From VRUE01 sp963732225 (GTDB lineage: Bacteria; Actinomycetota; Thermoleophilia; Solirubrobacterales; 70-9), in contig CAVSYR010000003.1 in the NCBI GenBank assembly GCA_963732225.1, forward strand, positions 1 through 64,000: a stretch of 64,000 nt of DNA, read 5' to 3'. Below the pieces are notes generated by a model. That model had not been told where the DNA came from, did no database searches, and was given only the letters and a program-made list of their open reading frames with translations. Both the position numbers and the translations under genes were made by a program. This document shows, one piece after another, positions 1 to 11,425 of this stretch. Each line of letters opens with the position of its first letter. Positions within the stretch are counted from its first letter, which is position 1.

Positions 1-1
1 A

Positions 2-2707
<2,706 letters not shown>

Positions 2708-2773
2708 TCACAGGCAGGCGGCGCAGGAGGGCCGCGGGAGGCAGGGGGGTCCGCGCGACCCTCACTGCACCTG

Positions 2774-2805
2774 CGCGTCGGTAGCCAGGGAGGGATGCCG
2801 ACGCG
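2774..2805 (+). terminator. Hairpin downstream of acnA
   Basis: The intergenic stretch 2708-2895 separates the convergent 3' ends of acnA and the DUF3817 gene. It contains an 8-bp perfect inverted repeat, CGCGTCGG/CCGACGCG, with a 16-nt loop, and a second hairpin at 2823-2842 (GACTGCTC/GAACAGTC, one mismatch). Neither has a T tract, so a role in transcript ending is only inferred. Nothing coding was seen here. Confidence 0.3.
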
Positions 2806-2895
2806 GCCGTTCCCCTAAACGGGACTGCTCAGAGGAACAGTCAGGTTCTACCTATACCTTGCTCGCGCGCTCAGGTCAAGGCTTCCTGAGCGGAT

Positions 2896-3237
2896 CTACG
2901 GCGATTCCGCAGCCCCTTGCGGGGTTTCCGCAATTCCCCAGCCGCGCCGTTCGATCAGCTCGATCCCGATCACGCTGCCGACCGGGCCGACTGGCGTCAG
3001 CGTCGCGGCGAGCAGGGTGTAGGGCGCCTCGCGCTTGCCGCAGGCGACCCAGATCACGATGCACAGCCCGACGAACCCCAACCCGTGAGCCCAGCCGAAC
3101 AGCATCGTCTCGGTTTCGAATCCCGGCAGCAGCCAGAAGACGATCAAGAGGCTGAAGATGCCGAGCTCGATCCAGGAGAGCACCTTCACCTTCTGAAAGA
3201 GCGGCCCCGGCACCGGCTTGCGCAGCGGGGATTTCAC
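2896..3237 (-). CDS. DUF3817 integral membrane protein
   Basis: A 113-residue membrane protein. Three hydrophobic segments lie at about residues 22-39, 46-64 and 76-92, and the sequence ends ELIERRGWG before a short polar tail. The family (DUF3817, YdzA-like) has no established biochemical role. The GTG start at 3237 directly follows the TAG stop of the 2-oxoglutarate dehydrogenase gene, so the two are probably cotranscribed. No alternative start is better placed. Confidence 0.8.
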   Translation of the reverse strand: MKSPLRKPVPGPLFQKVKVLSWIELGIFSLLIVFWLLPGFETETMLFGWAHGLGFVGLCIVIWVACGKREAPYTLLAATLTPVGPVGSVIGIELIERRGWGIAETPQGAAESP

Positions 3238-6200
3238 CTAAGCGCCGGGGGTAAGCGCGGTAAGCACGATGCGTTCCTGCTCGCGGGCGTGGGCACCGGA
3301 GTAGCCCTCTCCCGTGCTGGCCCGGGTCGGGCGGCCGATGTAGTCGAGCTTGACGCCCTCCGGGACGATGCTGGGGAAGCGGCGGGACATCACCTTCCAG
3401 CAGCCCATGTTGCGCGGCTCCTCCTGGACCCAGACGATCTCTTTCAGGTTCGGGTAGGAGGCGATCACGCCCTTCAGTTGCTCGTCGGCGAAGGGGTAGA
3501 GCAGCTCGACCCGGGCGATCGCGACGTTCTCCGCCGGCTCACGACGTTCGTTGCCATCGAGGTCGAAGTAGACCTTGCCGGTGCAGAGGACGAGGCGCTC
3601 GACCTTCTCGCGCCGCTCCGTCGCCTTAGGATCGTCGAGGATGAAGTGGAAGTGGCCGTCGGTCAGTTCCTCGGGCGTGGCGGTGGCGCGGTCGAGGCGC
3701 AGCAGGCCCTTGGGCGTGAAGACGACCAGTGGGCGCGGCTTGCGGATCAGCGCCTGGCGGCGCAGCAGGTGGAAGTACTGGGCCGCCGTGGTCGGGTTGG
3801 CGATGCGGATGTTGCCCTCGGCACCGAGGGCGAGGAAGCGCTCGATCCGGGCGCTGGAGTGCTCGGGGCCGGAGCCCTCGTAGCCGTGTGGAAGCAACAG
3901 GGTGAGGCGGCTGGTCTGGCCCCACTTGGCCTCGCCGGAGACGATGAAGCTGTCGATGATCACCTGGCCGGCGTTGGCGAAGTCGCCGTACTGGGCCTCC
4001 CAGAGCACCAAGGCGTTGGGCATTGCCGCCGAGTAGCCGTACTCGAAGCCGAGGCAGGCGGTCTCCGAGAGCGGGCTGTTGTAGAGCTCGAAGGGCGCCG
4101 TGGCGTCGCCGAGGTTCTGCATCGGCGTGTACTCGAGGCCGGTGTTCTCGTCGTGCAGGACGAGGTGGCGGTGGGAGAAGGTGCCGCGCTCGGTGTCCTG
4201 GCCGGTGAGGCGGATGTGAACGCCCTCGGTCAGCAGCGAGGCGAAGGCCAGCGCCTCGGCGTGGCCGAATTCGATGCCGCCGTTGGCCAGCGTGTCGAGT
4301 CGCTTGGCGAGCGGCTTGCGCAGCTTGCGGTGGATCGTGAAGCTCTCCGGCACCTCGATCAGCGCCTCGTTCAGCTCGCGCAGCTTCTCGATCGGCACCG
4401 CGGTCTCGACCGGCGGGCTGGCGCTGCGGTCGAGCTCGCCGGTGCTGGTCGTGGTCACCGTCGGGTCCTCGTAGTCGCCCAGCTCCATCTTGTGGCGGAG
4501 GTCCTTGAGCGAGGCAGACATCTCGTCGTGGCGGGTCTTGGAGGCGGCCTCGACCTCGTCCCCGGTCAGCACGCCCTCCTCGACCAGCTGCTTGGCGTAG
4601 ATCTCGGAGACCGGCGGGTGGGCCTTGATCTGGGCGGCGATCTGCGGCTGCGTGTAGGCGGGCTCGTCGGTCTCGTTGTGGCCGTAGCGGCGGTAGCCGA
4701 TCACGTCGATGACGATGTCGCGGCCCCAGCGCTCGCGATAGGCCATCGCCAGCCGCACGGCAGCGGAGCAGGCTTCGACGTCGTCGGCGTTGACGTGGAC
4801 GATCGGCACGTTGAAGCCCTTCGCCATGTCGGCCGCGTACGGCGTCGAGCGCCCGTCCTCGGGGTCGGTGGTGAAGCCCACCTGGTTGTTCTGGATGATG
4901 TGGATCGTGCCGCCTGTGGTGTAGCCCGCCAAAGCCTGCAGGTTGAGCGTCTCGGCGACCACGCCCTGGCCGGGGAAGGCGGCGTCGCCGTGCAGCAGCA
5001 CCGGTACCGCGCACTTCGGTTTGTGCTCGATCGCCGAGCCCTCGAAGTCGGACTGGATCAAGCGGGTCGCGCCCTCGACCACCGGGTTGACGAACTCGAG
5101 GTGGCTCGGGTTGGGGTAGAGGCGGACGGCGATCTTCTCGCCTTCGTGCGTCTCGTAGACCCCCTGGTGGCCGTAGTGATACTTGACGTCGCCGGTGCCG
5201 CCGTGGGGGATGCCGGCCACGGCCTTGACCTGGTCGATCTGCTTGGAGCCCTCGAACTCGGCCAGGATCGACTCGACCGAGCGGCCCAGGTTGTGGGCCA
5301 GCACGGCGAGGCGGCCACGGTGGGCCATGCCGAAGACGACCTCCTCGGCGTCGCTGCGGTGGGCGAGCGTGACCAGCTCGTCGAGCATCGGCACGACCAC
5401 GTCGAGGCCCTCGATCGTGAAGATCTTCTGCCCCAGGTAGGCCTTCTCGATGAAGCGCTCGAACTGGAAGACGTCGATCAGCCGCATCAGCAGCCGCTGT
5501 TTCTCCTCGGTGGCGAGCGGGGCGCGGTGGGCGCCGGTCTCGACCATCTCGCGCAGCCAGGTGCGCTGCTGGTGCGAGGAGAGGTGCTCGAACTGGTAGG
5601 CGATCGTGCCGCAGTAGGCCTCGCGCATGCGCGGCAGCGCCTCGAGCAGGGTCTCGCCGGGGACGCCGATGCGCAGGATCGAGGCCGGCACCCGCGACAT
5701 CAGCTCCGGAGTCAGGTTGAGCGTCTCCGGCTGGATCGCCGGGTCGCCCTTGGGCTCGCGGCCGAGCGGGTCGAGGCGGGCGGCGAGGTGGCCGTGGGTG
5801 CGGTAGCCCTTGAGTAGCGAGGTCGCCGCCTGCACCGCCTGCAGCAGCTCCTCGTCGGGCTGGGTGGCGGTGACGCCGGCCTCGCTACTGCTGGCGGCCG
5901 GGGCGCCGAGCGGCGGTGCGGAGGCCGAGGCGGGGTGGGCCGAGGTGATCGGCGCCGTCTCGATGCCGAGCTCGTTGGCGACGCCCTCGTAGAAGCCTTC
6001 TTCGCCCTGCAGCAGCAGCTCGATGCTGCGCAGGAAGGCGCCGGACTCGGCGCCCTGGATCACCCGGTGGTCGTAGGTCGAGGTCAGCGTCATCGTCTTC
6101 GAGACGCCGATCTGGCGCAGCCGCTCCGGCGTCGCGTGGGTCCACTCGGGTGGGTAGGCGATCGCCCCGGTGGCGATGATCGCGCTCTGCCCGTTGAGCA

Positions 6201-7254
6201 GCCGCGGCACCGAGGCGACGGTGCCGATCCCGCCCGGGTTGGTCAGCGAGATGTTGGTGCCCTGGAAGTCATCGGCGGTGAGCTTGTTCTCCCGCGTCTT
6301 GGTGATCAGCTCCTCGTAGTAGCTGTGGAAGCCGGAGAAGTCGAGGTCCTGGGAGCCCTTGATCGCCGGCACCATCAGGCTGTGCGACCCGTCCTTGCGC
6401 TGGACGTCAACCGCGATCCCCAGGTTGACCGGCCCGTTCTCGATCGCCACCGGTTTCCCGTCTTTGCGCGTGAACACCCGAGTCATCACGGGATGCTCCT
6501 TCGCCGCCAGCACGATCGCCCAAGCAACAAGATGAGTGAAGGAAACCTTCATCCCTCGCTCCTTCAGCAACCCATTGATCGCCTTCCGCTTGGCATCCAG
6601 CGTGTCCACCGCAATCGTCCGGAAGGAGGTTGCGGTCGGGACCTCCTTGCTCTCGTCCATCGCTTGCGCGAGCATGGCGGCGGGTCCTCGCAGCACTTTC
6701 TCGTCCCCAGCTGCGGCCGCCCCCACGCCATTACCTGCCGCTAGAACGTCGTCCTTGGTCACCTTGGCGCCTGGACCCGACCCGCTTAGCGAGCCAAGGT
6801 CGACGCCATTAGCCGCAGCAACCCTGCGGGCCACAGGAGTCGCCCGGACTCCATCGCTCCCATTGGTCCCGGCGACGGCACCCGACGCCTCGCCCGCGGG
6901 TGGCGGGGTAGGGGGTACCGCCCCTGAGGACGCTTTAGCGACCGGAGGGGGTGGTGGGTCCCCTGCCCCGACAGGACCCGCGGCCGATGCGCTCGGTCCC
7001 TCGCCGCCCGGCTCCATCTCAGCGAGTGGCGCTCCGACTGGAACCTCATCGTCGACCTGCACCAAAAGCTTCGTAATGACGCCATCCGCCGGCGCCGGCA
7101 CCTCGGCATCAACCTTGTCGGTCGAAACCTCGACCACCGTGTCGCCCTCGCTGACGAAATCGCCCTCGGCGACGTGCCACTCGAGCACGATCCCCTCGGT
7201 GACCGACTCGCCCATTTCGGGCATCGCAATCTGCACGGTCGCCGTCTCCGCCAT
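3238..7254 (-). CDS. kgd: Lipoyl-E2-E1 fusion 2-oxoglutarate dehydrogenase/decarboxylase
   Basis: A 1338-residue TCA enzyme that decarboxylates 2-oxoglutarate and passes the succinyl group to CoA. Domain order: a lipoyl domain at about 1-80 with the lipoylation motif TDKVD (Lys47); a Pro/Ala linker; a peripheral-subunit-binding-like segment at about 138-173 (ATPVARRVAAANGVDL); an E2 succinyltransferase core at about 206-440 with the active-site motif YDHRVIQG (His396); then the ThDP-dependent E1 part with AHRGRLAVL, HGDAAFPGQG and NNQVGFTT. The E2-E1 fusion is the actinobacterial OdhA/Kgd type. As far as I know, the mycobacterial and corynebacterial proteins lack the lipoyl and binding domains. 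ATG 7254 was chosen because MAETATVQIAMPEMGE is a typical lipoyl-domain start; a TTG at 7341 would add 29 unlike residues. No E3 gene is in view. Confidence 0.95.
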   Translation of the reverse strand: MAETATVQIAMPEMGESVTEGIVLEWHVAEGDFVSEGDTVVEVSTDKVDAEVPAPADGVITKLLVQVDDEVPVGAPLAEMEPGGEGPSASAAGPVGAGDPPPPPVAKASSGAVPPTPPPAGEASGAVAGTNGSDGVRATPVARRVAAANGVDLGSLSGSGPGAKVTKDDVLAAGNGVGAAAAGDEKVLRGPAAMLAQAMDESKEVPTATSFRTIAVDTLDAKRKAINGLLKERGMKVSFTHLVAWAIVLAAKEHPVMTRVFTRKDGKPVAIENGPVNLGIAVDVQRKDGSHSLMVPAIKGSQDLDFSGFHSYYEELITKTRENKLTADDFQGTNISLTNPGGIGTVASVPRLLNGQSAIIATGAIAYPPEWTHATPERLRQIGVSKTMTLTSTYDHRVIQGAESGAFLRSIELLLQGEEGFYEGVANELGIETAPITSAHPASASAPPLGAPAASSSEAGVTATQPDEELLQAVQAATSLLKGYRTHGHLAARLDPLGREPKGDPAIQPETLNLTPELMSRVPASILRIGVPGETLLEALPRMREAYCGTIAYQFEHLSSHQQRTWLREMVETGAHRAPLATEEKQRLLMRLIDVFQFERFIEKAYLGQKIFTIEGLDVVVPMLDELVTLAHRSDAEEVVFGMAHRGRLAVLAHNLGRSVESILAEFEGSKQIDQVKAVAGIPHGGTGDVKYHYGHQGVYETHEGEKIAVRLYPNPSHLEFVNPVVEGATRLIQSDFEGSAIEHKPKCAVPVLLHGDAAFPGQGVVAETLNLQALAGYTTGGTIHIIQNNQVGFTTDPEDGRSTPYAADMAKGFNVPIVHVNADDVEACSAAVRLAMAYRERWGRDIVIDVIGYRRYGHNETDEPAYTQPQIAAQIKAHPPVSEIYAKQLVEEGVLTGDEVEAASKTRHDEMSASLKDLRHKMELGDYEDPTVTTTSTGELDRSASPPVETAVPIEKLRELNEALIEVPESFTIHRKLRKPLAKRLDTLANGGIEFGHAEALAFASLLTEGVHIRLTGQDTERGTFSHRHLVLHDENTGLEYTPMQNLGDATAPFELYNSPLSETACLGFEYGYSAAMPNALVLWEAQYGDFANAGQVIIDSFIVSGEAKWGQTSRLTLLLPHGYEGSGPEHSSARIERFLALGAEGNIRIANPTTAAQYFHLLRRQALIRKPRPLVVFTPKGLLRLDRATATPEELTDGHFHFILDDPKATERREKVERLVLCTGKVYFDLDGNERREPAENVAIARVELLYPFADEQLKGVIASYPNLKEIVWVQEEPRNMGCWKVMSRRFPSIVPEGVKLDYIGRPTRASTGEGYSGAHAREQERIVLTALTPGA

Positions 7255-7265
7255 TTCTTCTTCGC

Positions 7266-7271
7266 AGTCTA
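7266..7271 (-). promoter_or_regulatory. Possible -10 element of the oxoglutarate dehydrogenase gene
   Basis: TAGACT on the minus strand lies 11 nt before ATG 7254. It predicts a 5' leader of only a few nucleotides, with GAAGAAGAA next to the start as the only possible ribosome signal. It is weaker than the TANNNT sites with 6-9 nt spacing elsewhere in the window. Confidence 0.3.
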
Positions 7272-7351
7272 TGAAACCCGGGCCGTCCGCTTCCGCCGGT
7301 CCTTGGCACGAAATATGGGCGCCAAGGAACGGCGGAGCCAAAAGGGGGCGG

Positions 7352-7357
7352 TAGGCT
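7352..7357 (+). promoter_or_regulatory. Leaderless -10 element TAGGCT
   Basis: TAGGCT ends 6 nt before ATG 7364 of the acyl reductase gene, and no Shine-Dalgarno sequence is present. The spacing predicts transcription starting at or next to the start codon. Confidence 0.5.
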
Positions 7358-7363
7358 GAGGCG

Positions 7364-9355
7364 ATGAACTACTTCGTCACCGGGGCCACCGGATTCATCG
7401 GCCGCAACCTGGTGCAGCGGCTGCTGCGACGCGAGGGCACCGTCTACGCCCTGGTGCGGGCGGGGTCGCGCGGGCGCCTCGAGGAGCTGCGCACTTCCTT
7501 CGGGCCAAACGGGGCACGGGTCGTGCCGATCGCCGGCGATCTAACCCAGCCCGGCCTCGGGGTCTCCGAGGAGGACCTGCTGACCCTGCGCGGCGAGGTC
7601 GACCACTTCTTCCACCTCGCCGCTATCTACGACATGACCGCCGGCGCCGAGGCGCAGGAGATCGCCAACGTCGAGGGCACCCGCCACGCGGTCGAACTCG
7701 CCGGGGCGATCGAGGCGGGCTGCTTCCACCAGATCAGCTCGATCGCCGTCGCCGGCCTCTACAAAGGCGAGTGGCGCGAGGACATGTTCGACCAGGCCGA
7801 ACAGCTCGACACCCATCCCTACTTCCGCACCAAGCACGAGTCCGAGCGGGTCGTGCGCGAGGAGTGCTCGCGGCCCTGGCGGGTCTACCGACCGGGGATC
7901 GTCGTCGGCGACTCGCGCAGCGGCGAGATCGACAAGGTCGACGGGCCCTATTACGCCTTCAAGCTGCTGCAGCAGGCGCGCCGGGTGCTGCCGACCTGGC
8001 TGCCGACGATCGGCGTCGAAGGCGGCGAGATCAACATCGTCCCGGTCGATTACGTCGCCGACGCGATCGACTACATCGCCCACAAGCCGGGGCTCGACGG
8101 GCAGGCCTTCAGCCTCACCGATCCCAACCCGAAGACCGCCGGCGAGATGATCAACCTCTTCGCCCGTGCCGCCGACGCGCCGCAGGCGAGGCTGCGGCTC
8201 GATCCCGGCGTAACCGACCCGGCCACCTCGCTGATCCGCACCGGCCTGCGCTTCTTCCCGCCGGCGAGGCGGGCGGCGAAGATCGGGCTGGACCAGCTCG
8301 GCATCCCCGCCGGCGTGCTCAGCTACTTCAGCTACCCGACCCACTTCGACTCCTCCAAGGCCGAGGCCGCGCTGCAGGGCTCGGGCATCTCGGTGCCGCC
8401 GCTGGAGTCCTACGCCGACCGCGTCTGGGACTACTGGGAGCGCACCCTCGACCCCGACCTCTTCAAGGACCGCACCCTGAGTGCTGCGGTGCGCGGCAAG
8501 GTGGTGCTGATCACCGGTGCCTCCTCGGGGATCGGCAAGGCGACCGCGGTCAAGGTCGCCGACGCCGGCGCGACGGTGCTGTTGGTCGCGCGCTCGGTCG
8601 AGAAGCTGGAGGAGACCAAACGCGAGATCGAGGCCGCCGGGGGGGTCGCCCACATCCACCGTTGTGACCTCGCCGACATGGAGGACGTCGAGCGGATGGC
8701 CGAGGAGGTGCTCACCTACCACGGTCGGGTCGACATCCTCGTCAACAACGCCGGGCGCTCGATCCGCCGCTCGGTCGGCCTGTCTTATGACCGCTTTCAC
8801 GACTACGAGCGCACGATCCAGCTCAACTACCTCGGCGCGGTGCGGCTGATCCTCGGCCTGCTGCCCTCGATGCGGGCCCACAAGTCGGGGCACATCATCA
8901 ACATCAGCTCGATCGGCACCCAGACCAACCCGCCGCGCTTCTCGGCCTACGTCGGCTCGAAGGCGGCACTCGATGCCTTCAGTCGCGTGATCGCCTCCGA
9001 GGTGGTCGACGACGGTGTTCACCTGACGACGATCCACATGCCGCTGGTGCGCACGCCGATGATCGCGCCGACGCGGATGTACGACATGTTCCCGGCGATC
9101 TCGCCGGAGGAGGCGGCGGAGATGATCGCCAAGGCGATGGTGGGGCAGCCGAAGAAGGTGGCTACGCGGCTCGGCACCTTCGGCGAGCTGCTCTACGCCG
9201 TGGCGCCCTCGGTCAGCGACCGCATTCTCAATCAGGCTTACAAACTGTTCCCGGAGTCGCAGGCGGCCAAGGGGAAGAGCGAGGAGGCGCCGGACAAGGC
9301 GCCCTCGACCGAGGCGGTTGCCTTTGCCCACTTGATGAAAGGTGTGCACTGGTAG
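7364..9355 (+). CDS. Two-domain SDR fatty acyl reductase (AcrA1-like)
   Basis: A 663-residue protein made of two NAD(P)-binding reductases. Residues 1 to about 370 are an extended SDR or fatty-acyl-reductase-like domain starting NYFVTGATGFIGRNLV. Residues from about 375 are a classical SDR with TGASSGIGKATA near 383 and the catalytic YVGSK near 527. This layout matches mycobacterial AcrA1-type proteins, which are thought to reduce fatty acyl-CoA or acyl-ACP to aldehyde or alcohol. It is followed after 8 bp by a DUF2834 gene and then by an alkylglycerone-phosphate-synthase-like gene, which fits fatty alcohol supply for ether lipids. Substrate and product are inferred. Confidence 0.78.
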   Translation: MNYFVTGATGFIGRNLVQRLLRREGTVYALVRAGSRGRLEELRTSFGPNGARVVPIAGDLTQPGLGVSEEDLLTLRGEVDHFFHLAAIYDMTAGAEAQEIANVEGTRHAVELAGAIEAGCFHQISSIAVAGLYKGEWREDMFDQAEQLDTHPYFRTKHESERVVREECSRPWRVYRPGIVVGDSRSGEIDKVDGPYYAFKLLQQARRVLPTWLPTIGVEGGEINIVPVDYVADAIDYIAHKPGLDGQAFSLTDPNPKTAGEMINLFARAADAPQARLRLDPGVTDPATSLIRTGLRFFPPARRAAKIGLDQLGIPAGVLSYFSYPTHFDSSKAEAALQGSGISVPPLESYADRVWDYWERTLDPDLFKDRTLSAAVRGKVVLITGASSGIGKATAVKVADAGATVLLVARSVEKLEETKREIEAAGGVAHIHRCDLADMEDVERMAEEVLTYHGRVDILVNNAGRSIRRSVGLSYDRFHDYERTIQLNYLGAVRLILGLLPSMRAHKSGHIINISSIGTQTNPPRFSAYVGSKAALDAFSRVIASEVVDDGVHLTTIHMPLVRTPMIAPTRMYDMFPAISPEEAAEMIAKAMVGQPKKVATRLGTFGELLYAVAPSVSDRILNQAYKLFPESQAAKGKSEEAPDKAPSTEAVAFAHLMKGVHW

Positions 9356-9363
9356 GCACCGGT

Positions 9364-9684
9364 ATGAAGGAACGCCTTCTACTGGCCCTCACCGTCATCG
9401 GCTTCGTTGTGCCGAACGTCTGCGTCGGCATTTTCTTCGCCGAAGAGGGGTTCGATCTCAGCGGTTACTTCTCGCTTTGGACCGCCAGCACGCCGTCGAC
9501 ACAGCTGCTGCTCGACCTGGTCATCGCCGCCCTCGCCCTCTTCGTCTGGGCCGCCGTGGAGGGGCCGCGGGCGCGGATCAAGCGCTGGTGGCTCTGCATA
9601 CCCGCGACGCTACTTGTAGGTCTCTGCTTCGGCCTCCCTCTGTTCCTGTGGATGCGGGAGCGCACGCTGAACGCGCCGGCGTAG
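9364..9684 (+). CDS. DUF2834 small membrane protein
   Basis: A 106-residue protein with three hydrophobic stretches at about residues 5-24, 44-64 and 74-96. It ends with the family-like VGLCFGLPLFLWMRER. DUF2834 proteins have no known function. The gene sits 8 bp after the acyl reductase, and its TAG stop directly abuts the ATG of the next gene, so the three genes look like one operon. It may be a membrane partner of lipid metabolism, but only position suggests this. Confidence 0.75.
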   Translation: MKERLLLALTVIGFVVPNVCVGIFFAEEGFDLSGYFSLWTASTPSTQLLLDLVIAALALFVWAAVEGPRARIKRWWLCIPATLLVGLCFGLPLFLWMRERTLNAPA

Positions 9685-11337
9685 ATGACCGGGCGTCGGC
9701 TCAAGCACTGGGGTTGGGGGTATGAGGACCAGATCCCCTCGAGGGTTGAGTTGGAGGAGGCCGCGGTCGCTATCCGGGAGCGGTTTGGGTTCGGGGGGGA
9801 GCTTGAGGAGCCTGTCCCGCTGGATGAGGTGAAGCTGCGGGCGCCGCGGTTGAAGGTGCCGGGGGCGTTCGGCGATCTGTTTACGGATGACCACTATGAG
9901 CGGACTGCTCATGCGTTGGGGAAGGCCTATCGAGATGTGGTGCGTGGGTTTCGGGGGGAGTTCGAGAACCCGCCTGACCTTGTGGCGTTTCCTAGGGACG
10001 AGTCGGAGATCGAGACTGTGCTCTCCTGGGCCGAGGCCGAGGGTGCGGCGGTTGTTCCGTTTGGGGGTGGGACGAGTGTGGTCGGTGGGGTGGAGGCGCG
10101 GACTGGCGAGCGGCCGGTGGTGTGTCTTGACCTGAAGCGGTTGGATCGGGTGTTGGAAGTCGACGCGGAGTCGTTGGCGGCGCGGATTCAGGCGGGGGCC
10201 TTGGGGCCGGGATTGGAGGACCAGTTGCGCGAGCACGGGCTGACGCTGCGGCACTTTCCGCAGTCGTTCGAGTACTCGACCCTCGGGGGCTGGATCGCGA
10301 CCCGGGCGGGTGGGCACTTCGCCACGCTCTACACGCACATCGATGACCTGGTCGAGTCGGTGCGGGCGATCACGCCGCGGGGGACCTGGGAGAGCCGGCG
10401 GCTGCCGGGGTCGGGGGCTGGCCCCTCGCCAGACCGGGCGCTGATCGGCTCCGAGGGGATCCTCGGGGTGATCGCCGAGTCCTGGGTGCGGGTGCGGCCG
10501 CGTCCCCGCTTCAAGAACTCCTGCGGGGTCGAGTTCGACGACTTCTACGCCGCGGCACGGGCCGTGCGCGAGATCTCGCAGTCGGGGCTGTATCCGTCGA
10601 ACTGTCGCCTGCTCGATGCGCTGGAGGCGGCGACGACGGGCGCGGGGAGTGGCGAGACCAATCTCTTGGTGCTCGGCTTCGAGTCCGCCGACCTTCCAGT
10701 CGAAGAACCGATGCGCCTGGCCCTGGAAATCGCGCGCCACTACGGCGGAGACCCCGGCGACACCCGAGCTTCCCAGCCGACGGGACGCAAAACAGAGGAT
10801 ATGTCGACTTTGAGTCCCGCCGACGCCCAGGACGGAGGCGCGGTGGGGGCTTGGCGAGGGGCGTTTCTTCTCGCGCCTTACCTGCGCGACACCTTCGTCG
10901 CCTGCGGTGTGCTTAGCGAGACTTTCGAGACGGCGATCACCTGGGATCGCTTCGAGCAGTTCCACGCCGAGACGATGGCAACGGTGCGGGCGAAGGTGGC
11001 CGAGGTCTGCGACGCGCCTGCCGAGGGGCCGGGCGCCCCCCGGGTCAGCTGTCGCTTCACTCACGTCTATCCCGACGGTCCGGCGCCTTACTTCACGGTC
11101 CTGGCGCCGGCGGTCCGCGGTGGCGAGGTCGAGCAGTGGGCCGAGATCAAGGCTGCCGCGGGCGAGGCGCTGATCGAGGGCGGCGCCACGATCACCCACC
11201 ACCACGCGGTCGGCCGCGATCACCGGCCCTGGTATGACCGCCAGCGGCCCGCTCCGTTCGCCGCCGCCCTTCGTGCCGCCAAGGCCGAGCTCGATCCCGC
11301 CGGCATGCTCAATCCCGGCGTGCTGATCGACCCCTAG
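9685..11337 (+). CDS. FAD-binding oxidoreductase, alkylglycerone-phosphate-synthase-like
   Basis: A 550-residue flavoprotein of the VAO/PCMH fold. Family landmarks are the N-terminal RRLKHWGWGYEDQ, the FAD-pyrophosphate loop VVPFGGGTSVVGGVEAR near residue 115, GGWIATRAGGH near 200 and the C-terminal histidine-rich HHHAVGRDH near 503. Enzymes of this group swap the acyl chain of acyl-DHAP for a fatty alcohol, giving alkyl-DHAP, the first ether-lipid step; other bacterial relatives are uncharacterised oxidases. Residues about 364-379 come from a palindromic insert (see repeat at 10778) just ahead of AVGAWRGAFLLAPYLRD. The first 500 bases are unusually G-rich on the coding strand, with many GGG and TTT codons unlike neighbouring genes. 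Confidence 0.8.
   Translation: MTGRRLKHWGWGYEDQIPSRVELEEAAVAIRERFGFGGELEEPVPLDEVKLRAPRLKVPGAFGDLFTDDHYERTAHALGKAYRDVVRGFRGEFENPPDLVAFPRDESEIETVLSWAEAEGAAVVPFGGGTSVVGGVEARTGERPVVCLDLKRLDRVLEVDAESLAARIQAGALGPGLEDQLREHGLTLRHFPQSFEYSTLGGWIATRAGGHFATLYTHIDDLVESVRAITPRGTWESRRLPGSGAGPSPDRALIGSEGILGVIAESWVRVRPRPRFKNSCGVEFDDFYAAARAVREISQSGLYPSNCRLLDALEAATTGAGSGETNLLVLGFESADLPVEEPMRLALEIARHYGGDPGDTRASQPTGRKTEDMSTLSPADAQDGGAVGAWRGAFLLAPYLRDTFVACGVLSETFETAITWDRFEQFHAETMATVRAKVAEVCDAPAEGPGAPRVSCRFTHVYPDGPAPYFTVLAPAVRGGEVEQWAEIKAAAGEALIEGGATITHHHAVGRDHRPWYDRQRPAPFAAALRAAKAELDPAGMLNPGVLIDP
10778..10822 (+). repeat. In-frame palindromic element, AGATAT-loop family, copy 1
   Basis: A 45-nt quasi-palindrome inside the flavoprotein gene. 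The arms start CGACGGGAC and end GTCCCGCCG and pair with mismatches. It aligns at equal length with the reverse complement of 49596-49640 in nuoG; shared parts are CGACGGGAC, CAAAA, a GATAT core and TGAGTCCCG. It is translated in frame as about 15 residues between family-conserved segments. Confidence 0.65.
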
Positions 11338-11340
11338 GGC

Positions 11341-11367
11341 TTACACAGCCCTTACAGAGCGTTGACT
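11341..11367 (+). promoter_or_regulatory. Direct-repeat operator and -35 upstream of secreted protein/TCS unit
   Basis: Two near-identical heptamers, TTACACA (11341-11347) and TTACAGA (11352-11358), lie 11 bp apart, about one helical turn, directly before a -35-like TTGACT (11362-11367). OmpR-family regulators bind such tandem half-sites. The regulator encoded at 11972 is of that family, so autoregulation is a reasonable inference. No clear -10 was identified. Confidence 0.45.
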
Positions 11368-11425
11368 GGCCCCATACCTGCCGGTCCGACGATCCACCTG
11401 TTCGATCAACGACCAGGAGGACAAG

